Origin: Sphingomonas qomolangmaensis
Lineage (GTDB): Bacteria; Pseudomonadota; Alphaproteobacteria; Sphingomonadales; Sphingomonadaceae
Direction of reading: 5' to 3'
DNA: 64,000 nucleotides
Assembly (NCBI RefSeq): GCF_024496245.1
Contig: NZ_CP101740.1
Span: 2,479,501-2,543,500 of the forward strand
Part shown: piece after piece, positions 1 to 8,790 of the stretch
Layout of the letters: the number at the start of each line of letters is the position of its first letter
How positions within the stretch are numbered: the stretch's first letter is position 1
Notes under the pieces: generated by a model
Database searches by the model: none
Told to the model about the DNA's origin: nothing
The model's input: the letters and a program-made list of their open reading frames with translations, nothing else
Translations under genes and position numbers: made by a program

Positions 1-308
1 TGTTCGGCGCGATCCCGGTGGCGGAGCGGGTGGTGTTCGACGGCAACCGCGTCACCGGCGGCGGGGTGACCGCGGGAATCGATTTCGCGCTGGCGCTGAT
101 GGCGGCGATCCGCGGCGAGGATCATGCGCGCTTCGTCCAGCTCTCGCTAGAATACGACCCCGCCCCGCCCTTCGAATCGGGCTCGCCCGAGCGTGCCTCG
201 CCCGAAACCGTCGCGCGCTATCGTGCGATGGTGGCACAGCGCGCCCCCGACCGCGCTGAACGCTTCGCCGTCATCGCGCGAAACCAAGCCGCACGCCGCG
301 GGTTGTAG
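1..308 (+). CDS. DJ-1/PfpI family protein (3' part only)
   Basis: This is the C-terminal third of a DJ-1/PfpI (ThiJ) superfamily protein, read in frame from base 3 to the stop at 308. The segment VTGGGVTAGIDFAL followed by VQLSLEYDPAPPF is characteristic of the isonitrile-hydratase-like branch. In that branch the GGVTAGID loop closes the active site, but the catalytic cysteine lies upstream of the window. The family includes isonitrile hydratases, glyoxalase III-type enzymes and transcription regulators, so the substrate cannot be named from this fragment. The family assignment is firm and the exact activity is inference. An aldo-keto reductase gene follows on the same strand 29 bp downstream. 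Confidence 0.8.
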   Translation, partial: FGAIPVAERVVFDGNRVTGGGVTAGIDFALALMAAIRGEDHARFVQLSLEYDPAPPFESGSPERASPETVARYRAMVAQRAPDRAERFAVIARNQAARRGL

Positions 309-337
309 CAGCCAACTCCCAAATCATGAGGCTTTGC

Positions 338-1132
338 ATGCTCGAGCTGAACGACGGCCGCGCCATTCCCCAACTCGGCTTCGGCACCTACAAGGTTCCG
401 CAGGCGATTGCCGCACAAGTCGTGCGATCGGCGATTGATACCGGCTACAAGCTGGTCGACACCGCCGCGCTGTACGAAAACGAACATGGCGTGGGCCAGG
501 CGCTTGCGAGCATCGACGATGTGTTCGTCACCACCAAATTGTGGGCGAACATGCACGAGGATGCCGAGGGCGCGCTCGACCAGAGCCTGGCGCTGCTCGG
601 GCGCGACAGCGTCGATCTGTACCTTATCCACTGGCCGGCACCCGGCCAGGGCAAGTTCGTCGAGGCCTGGAAGGGGCTGGTGCGGCTGCGCGAGGCGGGC
701 AAGGCCAAGTCGATCGGGGTGTCGAACTTCCTGCCAGAGCATATCGAGGCGATCTTCGCCGCGACCGGCGTAATGCCAGCGGTAAACCAGATCGAGCTGC
801 ACCCCGATTTCCAACAGCGCGAGGCGCGTGCCTTCCACGAGCAGCACAGGATCGTCACGCAGAGCTGGAGCCCGCTTGGTCAGGGAACAACGATCAACAG
901 CCCTGTGATCGCCAAGATTGCCGAGAAGCACGGTCGTAGTCCTGCACAGGTGATCCTGCGCTGGCATATCCAGCACGGGCTGGCGGTGATCCCCAAGGCG
1001 TCGGACGAAGCGCATATGCGCGACAATTTCGGCGCCACCGAGGGGATGCTCGATGCCGACGACATGGCGGCGATCGATTCGATGGATCGCGCCGACGGGC
1101 GGCTGGGGCCCGATCCTCTGGCCCAGGGGTGA
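338..1132 (+). CDS. aldo/keto reductase
   Basis: A cytoplasmic NADPH-dependent oxidoreductase of 264 residues with a TIM-barrel fold. The AKR tetrad is visible as Asp41, Tyr46 (DTAALYENE), Lys67 (TTKLW) and His98 (LIHWP). GFGTYKV near the N-terminus and GVSNF in the middle are family signatures, and IPKAS near the C-terminus matches the phosphate-binding segment for NADPH. It most resembles the 2,5-diketo-D-gluconate reductase (DkgA/AKR5) group. I chose the ATG at 338 rather than the one at 326 because a GAGG element ends 7 bases before it and the longer form has no ribosome binding site. Physiological substrates of these enzymes (aldehydes, keto sugars, methylglyoxal) are broad, so none is assigned. 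Confidence 0.88.
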   Translation: MLELNDGRAIPQLGFGTYKVPQAIAAQVVRSAIDTGYKLVDTAALYENEHGVGQALASIDDVFVTTKLWANMHEDAEGALDQSLALLGRDSVDLYLIHWPAPGQGKFVEAWKGLVRLREAGKAKSIGVSNFLPEHIEAIFAATGVMPAVNQIELHPDFQQREARAFHEQHRIVTQSWSPLGQGTTINSPVIAKIAEKHGRSPAQVILRWHIQHGLAVIPKASDEAHMRDNFGATEGMLDADDMAAIDSMDRADGRLGPDPLAQG

Positions 1133-1144
1133 CGTGACCTTCTG

Positions 1145-2533
1145 TTAGCCGAGCCGGGCGGCGGCGGCCTTCAGATCCTCGACGAAACGCGCCGATTCCT
1201 CCGCCGCCTGCGCGGGATCGGTGATCCGTAGTAGATAGCTCGGGTGGACGGTGATCCAGCCCTCGCCGCCGTCCGCGAGCTCGATCGGCCGCCCGCGCTC
1301 GCGGCCGATCGTCACCGTCCGCCCGAGCAGCGAGCGCGCGGCGGTCGCGCCCAGCGCCACCGTCAGCCGCGGGGTCACCAGCATCCGTTCCTGCTCGACC
1401 CACCAGCGGCAGGCGTCGATCTCCCCCACCCCGGGCTTGGAATGGATCCGTCGCTTGCCGCGCGGTTCGAACTTGAAATGCTTGACCGCGTTGGTGACGT
1501 ATACCCGCGTCCGGTCGATGCCCGCCTCCGCCAACGCTTGGTCGAACACTTGCCCCGCAGGCCCGACGAACGGGCGACCCGCCAAATCCTCCTGGTCGCC
1601 CGGCTGTTCGCCGACGAACATCAATTCGGCATCGACCGGCCCCTCGCCGAACACTGTCTGCGTCGCCGGCTTGTAGAGCGGGCAGCGCGTGCAGCCCGCC
1701 GCTTCGTCGCGAAGCGCTACCCATGCGCCCGCGATATTGCCGCCGGTGGCGCTGCGCGCGGTTTCGATCATGCCACTCTCCCGCGCCCGGGCGCCGGCGA
1801 TGAGTTCGCCCACCAGCGCGGTTTCGGGCATGTTCTTCCAATATTTGCGCGGCATCTCGCGCAGCATCGCGCCGACCTTGAGCCGCGCGGGATTGAAGAT
1901 CGACGCATAATAGGTTTTCCACACCGCCTCGATCGGATCGCCGTCGGGGGCATCCTCCTTTGTCGCCGGCGGCCCCTCGGACAGCGTTTCGCAATCCCAG
2001 TGCACCGACAATTCGGGCGTGAGGATCGACCAGCGCATCGAATTGAAGCGATCGACGAAGAAGCGCGCATTGTGGCGCACGATATGGTGCTCGGGCTCGA
2101 ACCACGCGACGAAGCGCGCGGTGCCGTCGTCGTCGGGCAATTCGCGGAAGCGGACGAAGGCGCGCATCTTGTGGATGTCACGGCGCACCGCCTTGGCCAT
2201 TTCGTCGAGCCGGCGGCGCAGGCGGTCGGCGCGGTCGTCGATCAGCCCCGGCTGATCGATCAGCCGCGTCAGCATCGCATAGAGCAGCGCAAAGCGTTCG
2301 GGATCCGCGTGCAGCACGACGCTGCGCGCCAGATCGAGAAAGGCGCGCGGCACGCGAAAGGCCGGCGCGGTGGCAGGCGGCTCGGGCAATGGATCGCCAC
2401 CAAACAAATCGGTCGGCTGCGATCCCACCTGCCATACGACTTCGGACGCCGGCACCTGCGCCGCCGCCAGCGAACGCGCGGCGTCGCGCCAGCCATCGAA
2501 ATCATCGGGCTGCGCCAGCGTCGCGACGCGCAT
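1145..2533 (-). CDS. UdgX-type uracil-DNA glycosylase fused to a TIGR03915-like DNA-metabolism domain
   Basis: A two-domain DNA repair protein of 462 residues. Residues 1 to about 240 match the family called probable DNA metabolism protein (TIGR03915), with the KMRAFVRFRE and HHIVRHNARFFVDRF segments. Residues from about 265 form a UdgX glycosylase. It has CxxC (Cys281/Cys284) for an iron-sulfur cluster, the uracil-pocket motif GEQPGDQED (308-316) and the UdgX hallmark loop KRRIHSKP (360-367). His364 of that loop is expected to form the covalent bond to the abasic sugar that makes UdgX a suicide-type binder. The C-terminal motif is HPSYLLR (430-436). UdgX proteins excise uracil and stay attached to the DNA. 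The gene is the last of a minus-strand cluster, 9 bp after the hemerythrin-like gene. Confidence 0.9.
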   Translation of the reverse strand: MRVATLAQPDDFDGWRDAARSLAAAQVPASEVVWQVGSQPTDLFGGDPLPEPPATAPAFRVPRAFLDLARSVVLHADPERFALLYAMLTRLIDQPGLIDDRADRLRRRLDEMAKAVRRDIHKMRAFVRFRELPDDDGTARFVAWFEPEHHIVRHNARFFVDRFNSMRWSILTPELSVHWDCETLSEGPPATKEDAPDGDPIEAVWKTYYASIFNPARLKVGAMLREMPRKYWKNMPETALVGELIAGARARESGMIETARSATGGNIAGAWVALRDEAAGCTRCPLYKPATQTVFGEGPVDAELMFVGEQPGDQEDLAGRPFVGPAGQVFDQALAEAGIDRTRVYVTNAVKHFKFEPRGKRRIHSKPGVGEIDACRWWVEQERMLVTPRLTVALGATAARSLLGRTVTIGRERGRPIELADGGEGWITVHPSYLLRITDPAQAAEESARFVEDLKAAAARLG

Positions 2534-2542
2534 CAGTGCGGC

Positions 2543-3019
2543 TCAGTCGCGGTCGTCACCGGGCTGCGCATCCTCTGCGGCTTCGAGCTCCTTGGGCTTG
2601 CGGTCCTCGAAGATGTTGCCGAGCCTCGCCTGCTCGATCTCCGACAGCGCCTCGGCGGCAGCGGGGAACATCTCTTTCTCCTCCTCGTCGATATGATGCT
2701 CGTAGCGGTGGCGCATCTCCTCGAACGTGGCCTGCCATTCGGGCGAGTCAGTTTCGAGCTCGAGCATCTCGCCGAAGAAATCGTCGATTTCCTTGTGCTC
2801 GGACACCGAATGGCGTGCCTCGTCGCGCAGCTCGGGCTTGCCGAGCATCGTGGCGTAGAGCGACTCCTCCTCGGCTGCGGCGTGGGCGGTGACTTCGATG
2901 CGGAAATCCTCGAACAGCGCTGCGCGCTTGTCACCTTCGGCGCCGGCGATCGCCTTCAGCAATTCGCGGTGGCGATCGTGATCGGCCTTCAGGTCTTCGA
3001 AAATGCGGGCGTCGGTCAT
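2543..3019 (-). CDS. hemerythrin HHE-domain protein
   Basis: A 158-residue, mostly acidic helical protein with hemerythrin-type metal ligands. The histidine and acid positions are DHDRHRE (about 14-20), HAAAEEESLY (about 45-54), EHKEIDDFF (about 73-82) and HRYEHHIDEEEKEMF (about 103-117), the spacing expected for a di-iron four-helix bundle. Such proteins bind oxygen or nitric oxide, or act in iron or redox sensing. It lies between a radical-SAM gene and a UdgX glycosylase gene whose products both use Fe-S clusters. A role in guarding those clusters against oxygen or nitric oxide is plausible but inferred. The start is the first ATG of the frame. The tail after residue 140 (acidic, GDDRD) is probably disordered. 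Confidence 0.85.
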   Translation of the reverse strand: MTDARIFEDLKADHDRHRELLKAIAGAEGDKRAALFEDFRIEVTAHAAAEEESLYATMLGKPELRDEARHSVSEHKEIDDFFGEMLELETDSPEWQATFEEMRHRYEHHIDEEEKEMFPAAAEALSEIEQARLGNIFEDRKPKELEAAEDAQPGDDRD

Positions 3020-3091
3020 GCGGTAAGCTCCAAATCGAATATCCGAAGCCCAACCGGTGGCAGCCGCGCTGGTTTCACCTGCGAGTCGGTA

Positions 3092-4342
3092 TCACGCCGC
3101 GAACAGCTCGAGCTGGGTTTCGCGCTTGGGCGCCACCAACGGCCGCAGATCGGCGCGGTCGGCCAGCGCGACCGGACGCCAGCCATCGGCAATCAGGAAC
3201 GGGCGCACCTTCGCTACCGACACCGTCAGCCGCGCGACATCCTCGAGGCTCAGTCGCCGCCACCGCCTCGCCGACAGAATCGAGTGCACTGCCTTTACCC
3301 CCAACCCCGGCACGCGCAGCAAATCCTCGCGCGGCGCACGGTTGACGTCGACCGGGAAGCGATCGCGGAACTTCAGCGCCCAGGCGAGCTTGGGATCGAT
3401 GTCGAGCGGCAGCATGCCCGTCGCGTCATCGGCGGCGGCGGCAACTTCATCGGGGCGATAATCGTAGAAGCGCATCAGCCAGTCGGACTGGTACAGCCGA
3501 TGTTCGCGCATCAAGGGCGGGCGCTGAAGCGGCAACACCGCACTCGCGTCGGGGATCGGGCTGAACGCCGAATAATAGACGCGGCGCAGGCCGAAGCGGC
3601 CATAGAGCGACGCCGCCTTGCCAACGATATCGCCATCGGTCGCGGCATCGGCGCCGACGATCATCTGCGTCGATTGGCCTGCGGGCGCGAAGCGCGGTGC
3701 CGATTTGTAACGCTTTTTGGCATCGGCGGTATCGATGATGGCGGTCTTCATCTCGCCCATCGCATCCTCGATCCGCGTCGCCGATTTCTCGGGGGCGAGC
3801 CGCGTCAACCCGCCGACGGTGGGCAGTTCGACGTTGATCGACACACGATCGGCATACAGCCCCGCCTGGTGCACCAACTCGGGATCGGCGTCGGGGATCG
3901 TCTTGAGGTGGATATAACCGCGGAAATCATGGTCCTCGCGCAGCGATCGCGCAACCTCGACCAGCTGCTCCATCGTGTAGTTCGACGAGCGGATGATGCC
4001 CGAGGAAAGGAATAGCCCCTCAATGTAATTGCGGCGATAGAAGCTCAGCGTCAGCGCGACGACTTCCTGCGCGGTGAAGCGCGCGCGGCGAACGTTCGAG
4101 CTCCTGCGATTGATGCAATAATGGCAGTCGAAGATGCAGCTGTTGGTCAGCAGGATCTTGAGCAGGCTGATGCAGCGACCGTCAGGCGCATAGGCATGGC
4201 AGATGCCCGACCCCTCGGTCGAGCCCAGCCCCTTGCCGCCCGAGGATTTGCGCTTGCTGGTGCCCGAGGAGGAGCAGGATGCGTCGTACTTCGCCGCATC
4301 GGCAAGAATGGCGAGCTTTTCGCGGGTGTCGAGTTGCGCCAT
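3092..4342 (-). CDS. putative DNA modification/repair radical SAM protein (UDG-linked, TIGR03916-like)
   Basis: A radical S-adenosylmethionine protein of 416 residues. The cluster motif CxxxCxxC is at Cys69, Cys73 and Cys76 (SCIFDCHYC), preceded by GRCISLLKILLTN. A helix-hairpin-helix DNA-binding segment (LRVPGLGVKAVHSIL) lies near residue 345. This architecture defines the family that is genetically linked to the UdgX/TIGR03915 proteins, and its partner is indeed 0.6 kb downstream here. The reaction is unknown; the HhH suggests action on DNA. The start at 4342 was preferred over an upstream ATG at 4384 because AAGGA sits 5 bases before it and the protein then begins MAQLDTREKL. The ribosome binding site overlaps the end of the upstream membrane-protein gene, only 7 bp away. 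Confidence 0.87.
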   Translation of the reverse strand: MAQLDTREKLAILADAAKYDASCSSSGTSKRKSSGGKGLGSTEGSGICHAYAPDGRCISLLKILLTNSCIFDCHYCINRRSSNVRRARFTAQEVVALTLSFYRRNYIEGLFLSSGIIRSSNYTMEQLVEVARSLREDHDFRGYIHLKTIPDADPELVHQAGLYADRVSINVELPTVGGLTRLAPEKSATRIEDAMGEMKTAIIDTADAKKRYKSAPRFAPAGQSTQMIVGADAATDGDIVGKAASLYGRFGLRRVYYSAFSPIPDASAVLPLQRPPLMREHRLYQSDWLMRFYDYRPDEVAAAADDATGMLPLDIDPKLAWALKFRDRFPVDVNRAPREDLLRVPGLGVKAVHSILSARRWRRLSLEDVARLTVSVAKVRPFLIADGWRPVALADRADLRPLVAPKRETQLELFAA

Positions 4343-4349
4343 TCGTTCC

Positions 4350-5783
4350 TTATATGTTCGGCAACCTTGCCTGTCGAGCGGCAATCACCAACGCCGCCAA
4401 CAGCAACGCGGCAAGCCCCAGATACATCCCCAGTCCCTGCCAGGCGGTGTAGCCAAACCATTCACTGGGAATCGTTCGCAGATAGCCCGGCACGAACCGG
4501 CCTAGCCACACCGCGTCGACCAAGGCGTTGGGGATGTGCTGGGGGGCGGTGATTTCGGCGGCGGCGATGGTGCAGTTGATGGTCATGCTCGCCGCCAGCA
4601 GGGCAGCCAGCGGGACCCGCGCGATGGGGGTGGCTGCCGCCCAAAGCGGGGCAAAACCCAAGGCCAGGAAGGCGATCGCGGGCATCGCGTGGCGCGGTCC
4701 GGTCGAATTGCCGCCGTCCCAATAGACATAGGAGGCGTTGTACAGGAAGGCGATTACCGCGCCCGAGACGGCAAGTGCGACCAGCGAACGCTCGCCACGT
4801 CGCCACAGTCGCGCAAGCCCGAACGGCGCGATCACGAGGATCGGCGCGACCCAGAGCATGCCGCGCCGCGCGCCGACCAGGATTTCGACCAGCGCAGCCG
4901 AACTGGGGCGGGTCAGCCCGAACAAGCCCTGCTTCATCCCATCGAAGCCGACGACGCCCTGATAGCCGAGCCGGAAGGGATCGCCGAACGCGAAGAGGTT
5001 GTAGCCGAGCAGCGGTACCGCCGCGAGCACGCCGCCAATCACCGCTTCGACGATCGCGCGCCGCGCCACCGCTGGCCGTAGCGTGCGCATCCGCCACAGC
5101 GCCCAGAGCCCGATCGGCAGGGCGAACAGCAGCGCGCTATGCTCGATCACGAGCGCCCAGCCGAGCGTGAGCCCGGCAAGCGAGGGATATCGCCCCGGCG
5201 TCGCGCGCCCGCGCAGCGTACCGCGCATCACCAGCCAGATCGCGATCACCAACAGCGAGGCCACCGGCGCATGACCGAACAGCGTGGTCGACCACCCCCA
5301 TAATGGCGTCCCGAGCGCAAAGCCGAGCGCAGCGAACAAGCCTGCCGAGGTAGCGCCGCTGGTGCGGCGGCCGATGTCGAACATCGCGGCGCTGGCAAAC
5401 GCCAGCAAGGTCGCGTTGATCATCGCCGCCGCCAACCAAACGCGCAGCCGCATGTAGCGATCGAGCGCGGGGTCGCTCACGTCCATCGCCATGCCGACGC
5501 TGCTGGCGTCTTCCAGGACATCGGCGATCGCCACCGCGGGCAACGCCATCAGCGTCATGCCCGGCGCCTTGTCCATGTAGAAATTACCACCGAATTGCGC
5601 GCGATCGATCGTGAGATGCGCGAAGCGATCGATTGTCGGCTGGTGTTCCTCGACGATCGCGGCGGCGGCGAACATCCGCACCGCGGTATTGGGGTTCCAG
5701 GCCCAGCAGCCGAACCAGGCAACCGACAGCCAGACCAGTGCGAACAGCAGGACCGGCAAGGAGCGGTGCGGGGTGCGGGTCAT
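4350..5783 (-). CDS. polytopic membrane protein, possible GT-C-type glycosyltransferase relative
   Basis: A 477-residue integral membrane protein with about ten hydrophobic segments. The first is near residues 8-28, several fall between 115 and 260, and the last is near 445-470. A soluble stretch after the first helix contains DRAQFGGNFYMDKAPG, which resembles the first periplasmic loop of the PMT/ArnT family of lipid-linked sugar transferases. The canonical acidic pair for metal and donor binding cannot be identified with certainty, so glycosyltransfer is a suggestion only. The stop is 7 bp before the radical-SAM gene on the same strand, so the two are probably co-transcribed, although no functional link is obvious. 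Confidence 0.65.
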   Translation of the reverse strand: MTRTPHRSLPVLLFALVWLSVAWFGCWAWNPNTAVRMFAAAAIVEEHQPTIDRFAHLTIDRAQFGGNFYMDKAPGMTLMALPAVAIADVLEDASSVGMAMDVSDPALDRYMRLRVWLAAAMINATLLAFASAAMFDIGRRTSGATSAGLFAALGFALGTPLWGWSTTLFGHAPVASLLVIAIWLVMRGTLRGRATPGRYPSLAGLTLGWALVIEHSALLFALPIGLWALWRMRTLRPAVARRAIVEAVIGGVLAAVPLLGYNLFAFGDPFRLGYQGVVGFDGMKQGLFGLTRPSSAALVEILVGARRGMLWVAPILVIAPFGLARLWRRGERSLVALAVSGAVIAFLYNASYVYWDGGNSTGPRHAMPAIAFLALGFAPLWAAATPIARVPLAALLAASMTINCTIAAAEITAPQHIPNALVDAVWLGRFVPGYLRTIPSEWFGYTAWQGLGMYLGLAALLLAALVIAARQARLPNI

Positions 5784-5836
5784 TGCGCTCGCGCTATCCG
5801 AACGCGAGGTCGCTAATCAAGCGATTGCAACGCGGT

Positions 5837-6229
5837 TCAGGGAAGCGGGATGCCTTCCTGCGCCTCGCGGCGCTCGCGACGGATCGCGCGATTGGTGTCG
5901 GCGGCCTGCCCAGCACAGCCGATCATCCCGCCGGCACCGACCGGCGAGCAGCTGCCGATCCCCGAATTGCCGACCCGCAGCGTGTCTTCGGAGCGAACCG
6001 CCCAGGCGCGGTTTTCGGGGGTGATTTCGAGCTCGCGCAGTTCCTGCGGGATTCGGAAGCGCTCCGCCTCGCCCTTGCGCACGCAGACGACGATTTCCTC
6101 GCCATCGGCGTTGGTGGGGCAGCGGTCATTGCCGAAGATCGTCAACGTACCATTTTGCACCTGCGCCGTCGCCGGGGCCGAAATCGCGGGGAGGACAGCC
6201 GCTGCTGCCAGGATCATCCAACGTGCCAT
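5837..6229 (-). CDS. conserved secreted protein of unknown function
   Basis: A 130-residue protein beginning with a signal peptide (hydrophobic to about residue 20, cleavage likely after ATAQ). The mature part contains four cysteines (RCP, VVCVR, GSCSP, GCAG) that could pair in the periplasm. The segment DGEEIVVCVRKGEAERFRIP is typical of a small family seen in sphingomonads. No enzymatic motif is visible. The sequence AAAAGGAG stands 8 bases before the chosen ATG, and an alternative GTG one codon upstream is equally spaced. It lies just downstream of coq7 on the same strand with a 49-bp gap and may be the tail of that operon. Function unknown. Confidence 0.65.
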   Translation of the reverse strand: MARWMILAAAAVLPAISAPATAQVQNGTLTIFGNDRCPTNADGEEIVVCVRKGEAERFRIPQELRELEITPENRAWAVRSEDTLRVGNSGIGSCSPVGAGGMIGCAGQAADTNRAIRRERREAQEGIPLP

Positions 6230-6278
6230 CACTCTCGCTCCTTTTGCCCCTTATAACGCGCAGCGCCCGGAAATCGCC

Positions 6279-6824
6279 TCAAATCCGCTTCGACGCGGCG
6301 ATCGCCACCCGGCATCCGGCGCGGATCGCCGCGGTCATCAACGGATAGGCGGGCGCTAGTTCGGCGCCCGCGGCGAGCGCGGCGTGCTTGTGCTCGATCT
6401 CTTCCTCACGGAACTGCGAGACCTTGGCGCGCAATTCGGCGTCGTCGATGCCGATCTCTTCGAGCTGCTGGCGATAATGTTCGTCGATCTCGGTTTCCAC
6501 CGCGACGGTGCACGCCATCGCCGCCTCGGGCCCGATCGCCGCGGTCACGACGCCCAGCGCATAGCCCGCGCTGTCCCAGAAGGGCTGGAGCAAGGTGGGC
6601 CGCACGCCGCGTTCGACGATCAGCTTGTCGAAATAGGCGCAATGCTCGTCTTCCTGCGCCGCCATCCCTGCGATCGCGCGCGCGGCGGGGACGTGATCGC
6701 CCATGATCGCCAGCTGCCCGGCATAGATGCGGGTCGCGCCATATTCGCCCGCCTGGTCGACGCGGATCATCGTCTGCACCTTTTCGCGCCGGTCACCCGG
6801 GCGCCACCGCTTGGTCGTCATCAT
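6279..6824 (-). CDS. coq7: demethoxyubiquinone hydroxylase (COQ7/CAT5 family)
   Basis: A di-iron monooxygenase of 181 residues that hydroxylates C6 of demethoxyubiquinone, the penultimate step of ubiquinone synthesis, at the inner membrane. The six iron ligands are visible: Glu27 (QAGEYGA), Glu58 and His61 (AQEDEH), Glu110 (AVETEIDEH), and Glu142 and His145 (EEEIEHK). Length is typical for the bacterial and mitochondrial enzyme, which replaces UbiF in many alphaproteobacteria. The start overlaps the dsbB stop by four bases (ATGA), suggesting translational coupling. A second ATG one codon in is equally possible. Other ubiquinone genes in this window are ubiG and a UbiH-type hydroxylase. Confidence 0.95.
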   Translation of the reverse strand: MMTTKRWRPGDRREKVQTMIRVDQAGEYGATRIYAGQLAIMGDHVPAARAIAGMAAQEDEHCAYFDKLIVERGVRPTLLQPFWDSAGYALGVVTAAIGPEAAMACTVAVETEIDEHYRQQLEEIGIDDAELRAKVSQFREEEIEHKHAALAAGAELAPAYPLMTAAIRAGCRVAIAASKRI

Positions 6825-7291
6825 CGTCTCCTGGTCAGCAGCGCCAAGATGGCGACGGCACCCCCCAGCGAAAAGATGGCATTAAAGCCAGCGAGCGAGA
6901 TACCGCCCAGGCTCCATTGCGCGACGTCGCAGCGGATGATCGGCGCCTTGAGCAGCGCATCGAGGAAATCGCCGCCGCCGGGCTGGACGCGGGTTGTGCA
7001 GGCGGTGATCCCCTCCCACCAATGATATTCGACCCCGGCATGGAAGACGCCGATCGCACCGCTGACGGCGATGCCGAACGCTGCAAGCGCGACCAGCGTG
7101 CGCTTCGCCGCGATGCCGGGCACGACAAAGGCGAGCGCCGCCAGCACGATCGCGGCGTAATGCGGCCAGCGCTGCCAGTGGCACATCTCGCACGGATACA
7201 GACCGGCGATATATTGCGACCCGAGCGCTCCCGCCATCAGCGCGACGGGCAGCGCGAGCGCGAGCGCGCGGGCAAGGCGGAATGCGTTCAT
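6821..7291 (-). CDS. dsbB: disulfide bond formation protein B
   Basis: A 156-residue inner-membrane quinone reductase that reoxidises DsbA. Four transmembrane helices are predicted, and both periplasmic cysteine pairs are present: Cys34/Cys37 (YPCEMCHWQRWPHY) and Cys98/Cys121 in the second loop. The QRWPH segment after the first pair is a DsbB hallmark. I start at the ATG at 7291, giving MNAFRLARALALAL. An in-frame upstream extension is arginine-rich and overlaps the ctpA reading frame, so it is not credible. The gene lies between ctpA (43 bp upstream) and coq7 (4-bp overlap). Confidence 0.92.
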   Translation of the reverse strand: MNAFRLARALALALPVALMAGALGSQYIAGLYPCEMCHWQRWPHYAAIVLAALAFVVPGIAAKRTLVALAAFGIAVSGAIGVFHAGVEYHWWEGITACTTRVQPGGGDFLDALLKAPIIRCDVAQWSLGGISLAGFNAIFSLGGAVAILALLTRRR

Positions 7292-7334
7292 CGGTTCAAT
7301 TCCGGCCGGGCCCCGCCGCGTTCGCTGGCGGCTA

Positions 7335-8669
7335 TCAACGCTTACCCACGGGTCGCGCCTGCGCCACCTGCGGCGCTGGGGCCAACCGGCCGATCGTCTT
7401 GAGCGCATATTGCAGCTGGAAGTCCTCGACCCCCTGCTTCTCGAGCGCCTCCGCGGTGGCGGCAAAGCGCGGATCGGTCTTGTCGTCTTCCTCGAGCGCC
7501 TTGTTGTCGACCTTCGCCTCGTTGATCAGATGGCGGCGAAGATCGGCCTCGCGGAACACCGGGCGTGTCTTGTAATCGGGGTCGCTGATCTGCGGCACGA
7601 TCAGGTCGGGTTCGATCCCACCCTCCTGCACCGACTTGCCCGAGGGCGTGAAATAGCGCGCGGTGGTCAGCCTAAGCGCGTTCGATTCGCCCAGCTGCAG
7701 CAGCGTCTGCACCGATCCCTTTCCGAAGGTGCGCACGCCCATCACGATCGCGCGGTGATGGTCCTGCAGCGCGCCGGCGACGATCTCGGAGGCCGAGGCG
7801 GTGCCGGCATCGACCAACACGATGATCGGCGCGCCCTTGGTCAAGTCGCCGGGGCGGGCGTAATAACGTTCGATGTCGCTGCGCTCGCGGCCGCGCTGCG
7901 ACACGATCTCGCCGCGCTCGAGGAACGCGTCGGACACTTCGATTGCCTGGTTGAGCAACCCGCCGCCGTTCGAGCGAAGATCGACGATATAACCGGTGGG
8001 GCGGCGCCCGAGCGACTTTTCGATCGCCATGATAGCGGCGCGGGTGTCGGCGCCGGTCGAGGCCGAGAAGGTGTTGATGTTGACGATGCCGATGCCGTTC
8101 TTGACCTCCCACTTCACCGGCTTCTGAACGATGATCTCGCGCGCCATCGTCAGTTCGAGCGGTTTGTCGCGGCCCGGGCGGACGATCGTCAGCGTTACCT
8201 TGGTACCCGGCTGCCCGCGCATTCCCTCGATCGCCTCATCGAGCGCTTCGCCGAAGATCAGCTGGCCGTTGATATGGGTGATGTAATCGCCCGCCTTGAT
8301 CCCGGCGCGGAAGGCAGGGGTATCCTCGGTCGGCGCAATGACCTTCACCGCGCCATCCTCCTGCGTGACCGTGAGGCCGAGGCCACCATAATTGCCTTCG
8401 GTCTGAATCCGCAGATTCTCGAAATCGAGTTCGTCGACATAGGAGCTGTGCGGATCGAGCGCCGCCAGCATCCCCTGGATCGCGCCCTTGACCAGCACCT
8501 TGTTGTCGACGGTATCGACGTACTGCGACTTCACCTGGTTGTAGACGTCCATGAAGACGTCGAGCTCGCGATAGCTGTTGGTGTCGACCTGCGCCATCGC
8601 GCCGGTGGCCAGCGGCACGAGCGCCAGCGCCGAAACCGCGGCTGTGACCTGAAGAATCGGACGGGACAT
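7335..8669 (-). CDS. ctpA: S41 family carboxy-terminal processing peptidase
   Basis: A periplasmic serine protease of 444 residues. A signal peptide covers residues 1 to about 26 (cleavage near GAMA/Q). A PDZ domain spans about 90-165 and contains the GLGLTV carboxylate-binding loop. The protease core carries the Ser-Lys dyad, Ser294 (ASASEI) and Lys317 (TFGKGSVQ), with Gln321 also conserved. Such enzymes trim C-termini of periplasmic and lipoprotein substrates, including murein hydrolases and their regulators. The envC-like gene lies 121 bp upstream on the same strand, a conserved pairing that points to cell-wall remodelling. The tail after residue 420 is low in complexity. Confidence 0.93.
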   Translation of the reverse strand: MSRPILQVTAAVSALALVPLATGAMAQVDTNSYRELDVFMDVYNQVKSQYVDTVDNKVLVKGAIQGMLAALDPHSSYVDELDFENLRIQTEGNYGGLGLTVTQEDGAVKVIAPTEDTPAFRAGIKAGDYITHINGQLIFGEALDEAIEGMRGQPGTKVTLTIVRPGRDKPLELTMAREIIVQKPVKWEVKNGIGIVNINTFSASTGADTRAAIMAIEKSLGRRPTGYIVDLRSNGGGLLNQAIEVSDAFLERGEIVSQRGRERSDIERYYARPGDLTKGAPIIVLVDAGTASASEIVAGALQDHHRAIVMGVRTFGKGSVQTLLQLGESNALRLTTARYFTPSGKSVQEGGIEPDLIVPQISDPDYKTRPVFREADLRRHLINEAKVDNKALEEDDKTDPRFAATAEALEKQGVEDFQLQYALKTIGRLAPAPQVAQARPVGKR

Positions 8670-8790
8670 GAAGAAACGCTGTCCTTTCGAAAGCGCGATT
8701 GCTTTGGGCGGCAGGATAGCCGCAAGTCGCGTGCCAAGCAAAGGCCAAGGCAGATGATCGCAGGCCGATGAACCTGCGCTGAAACACTGG

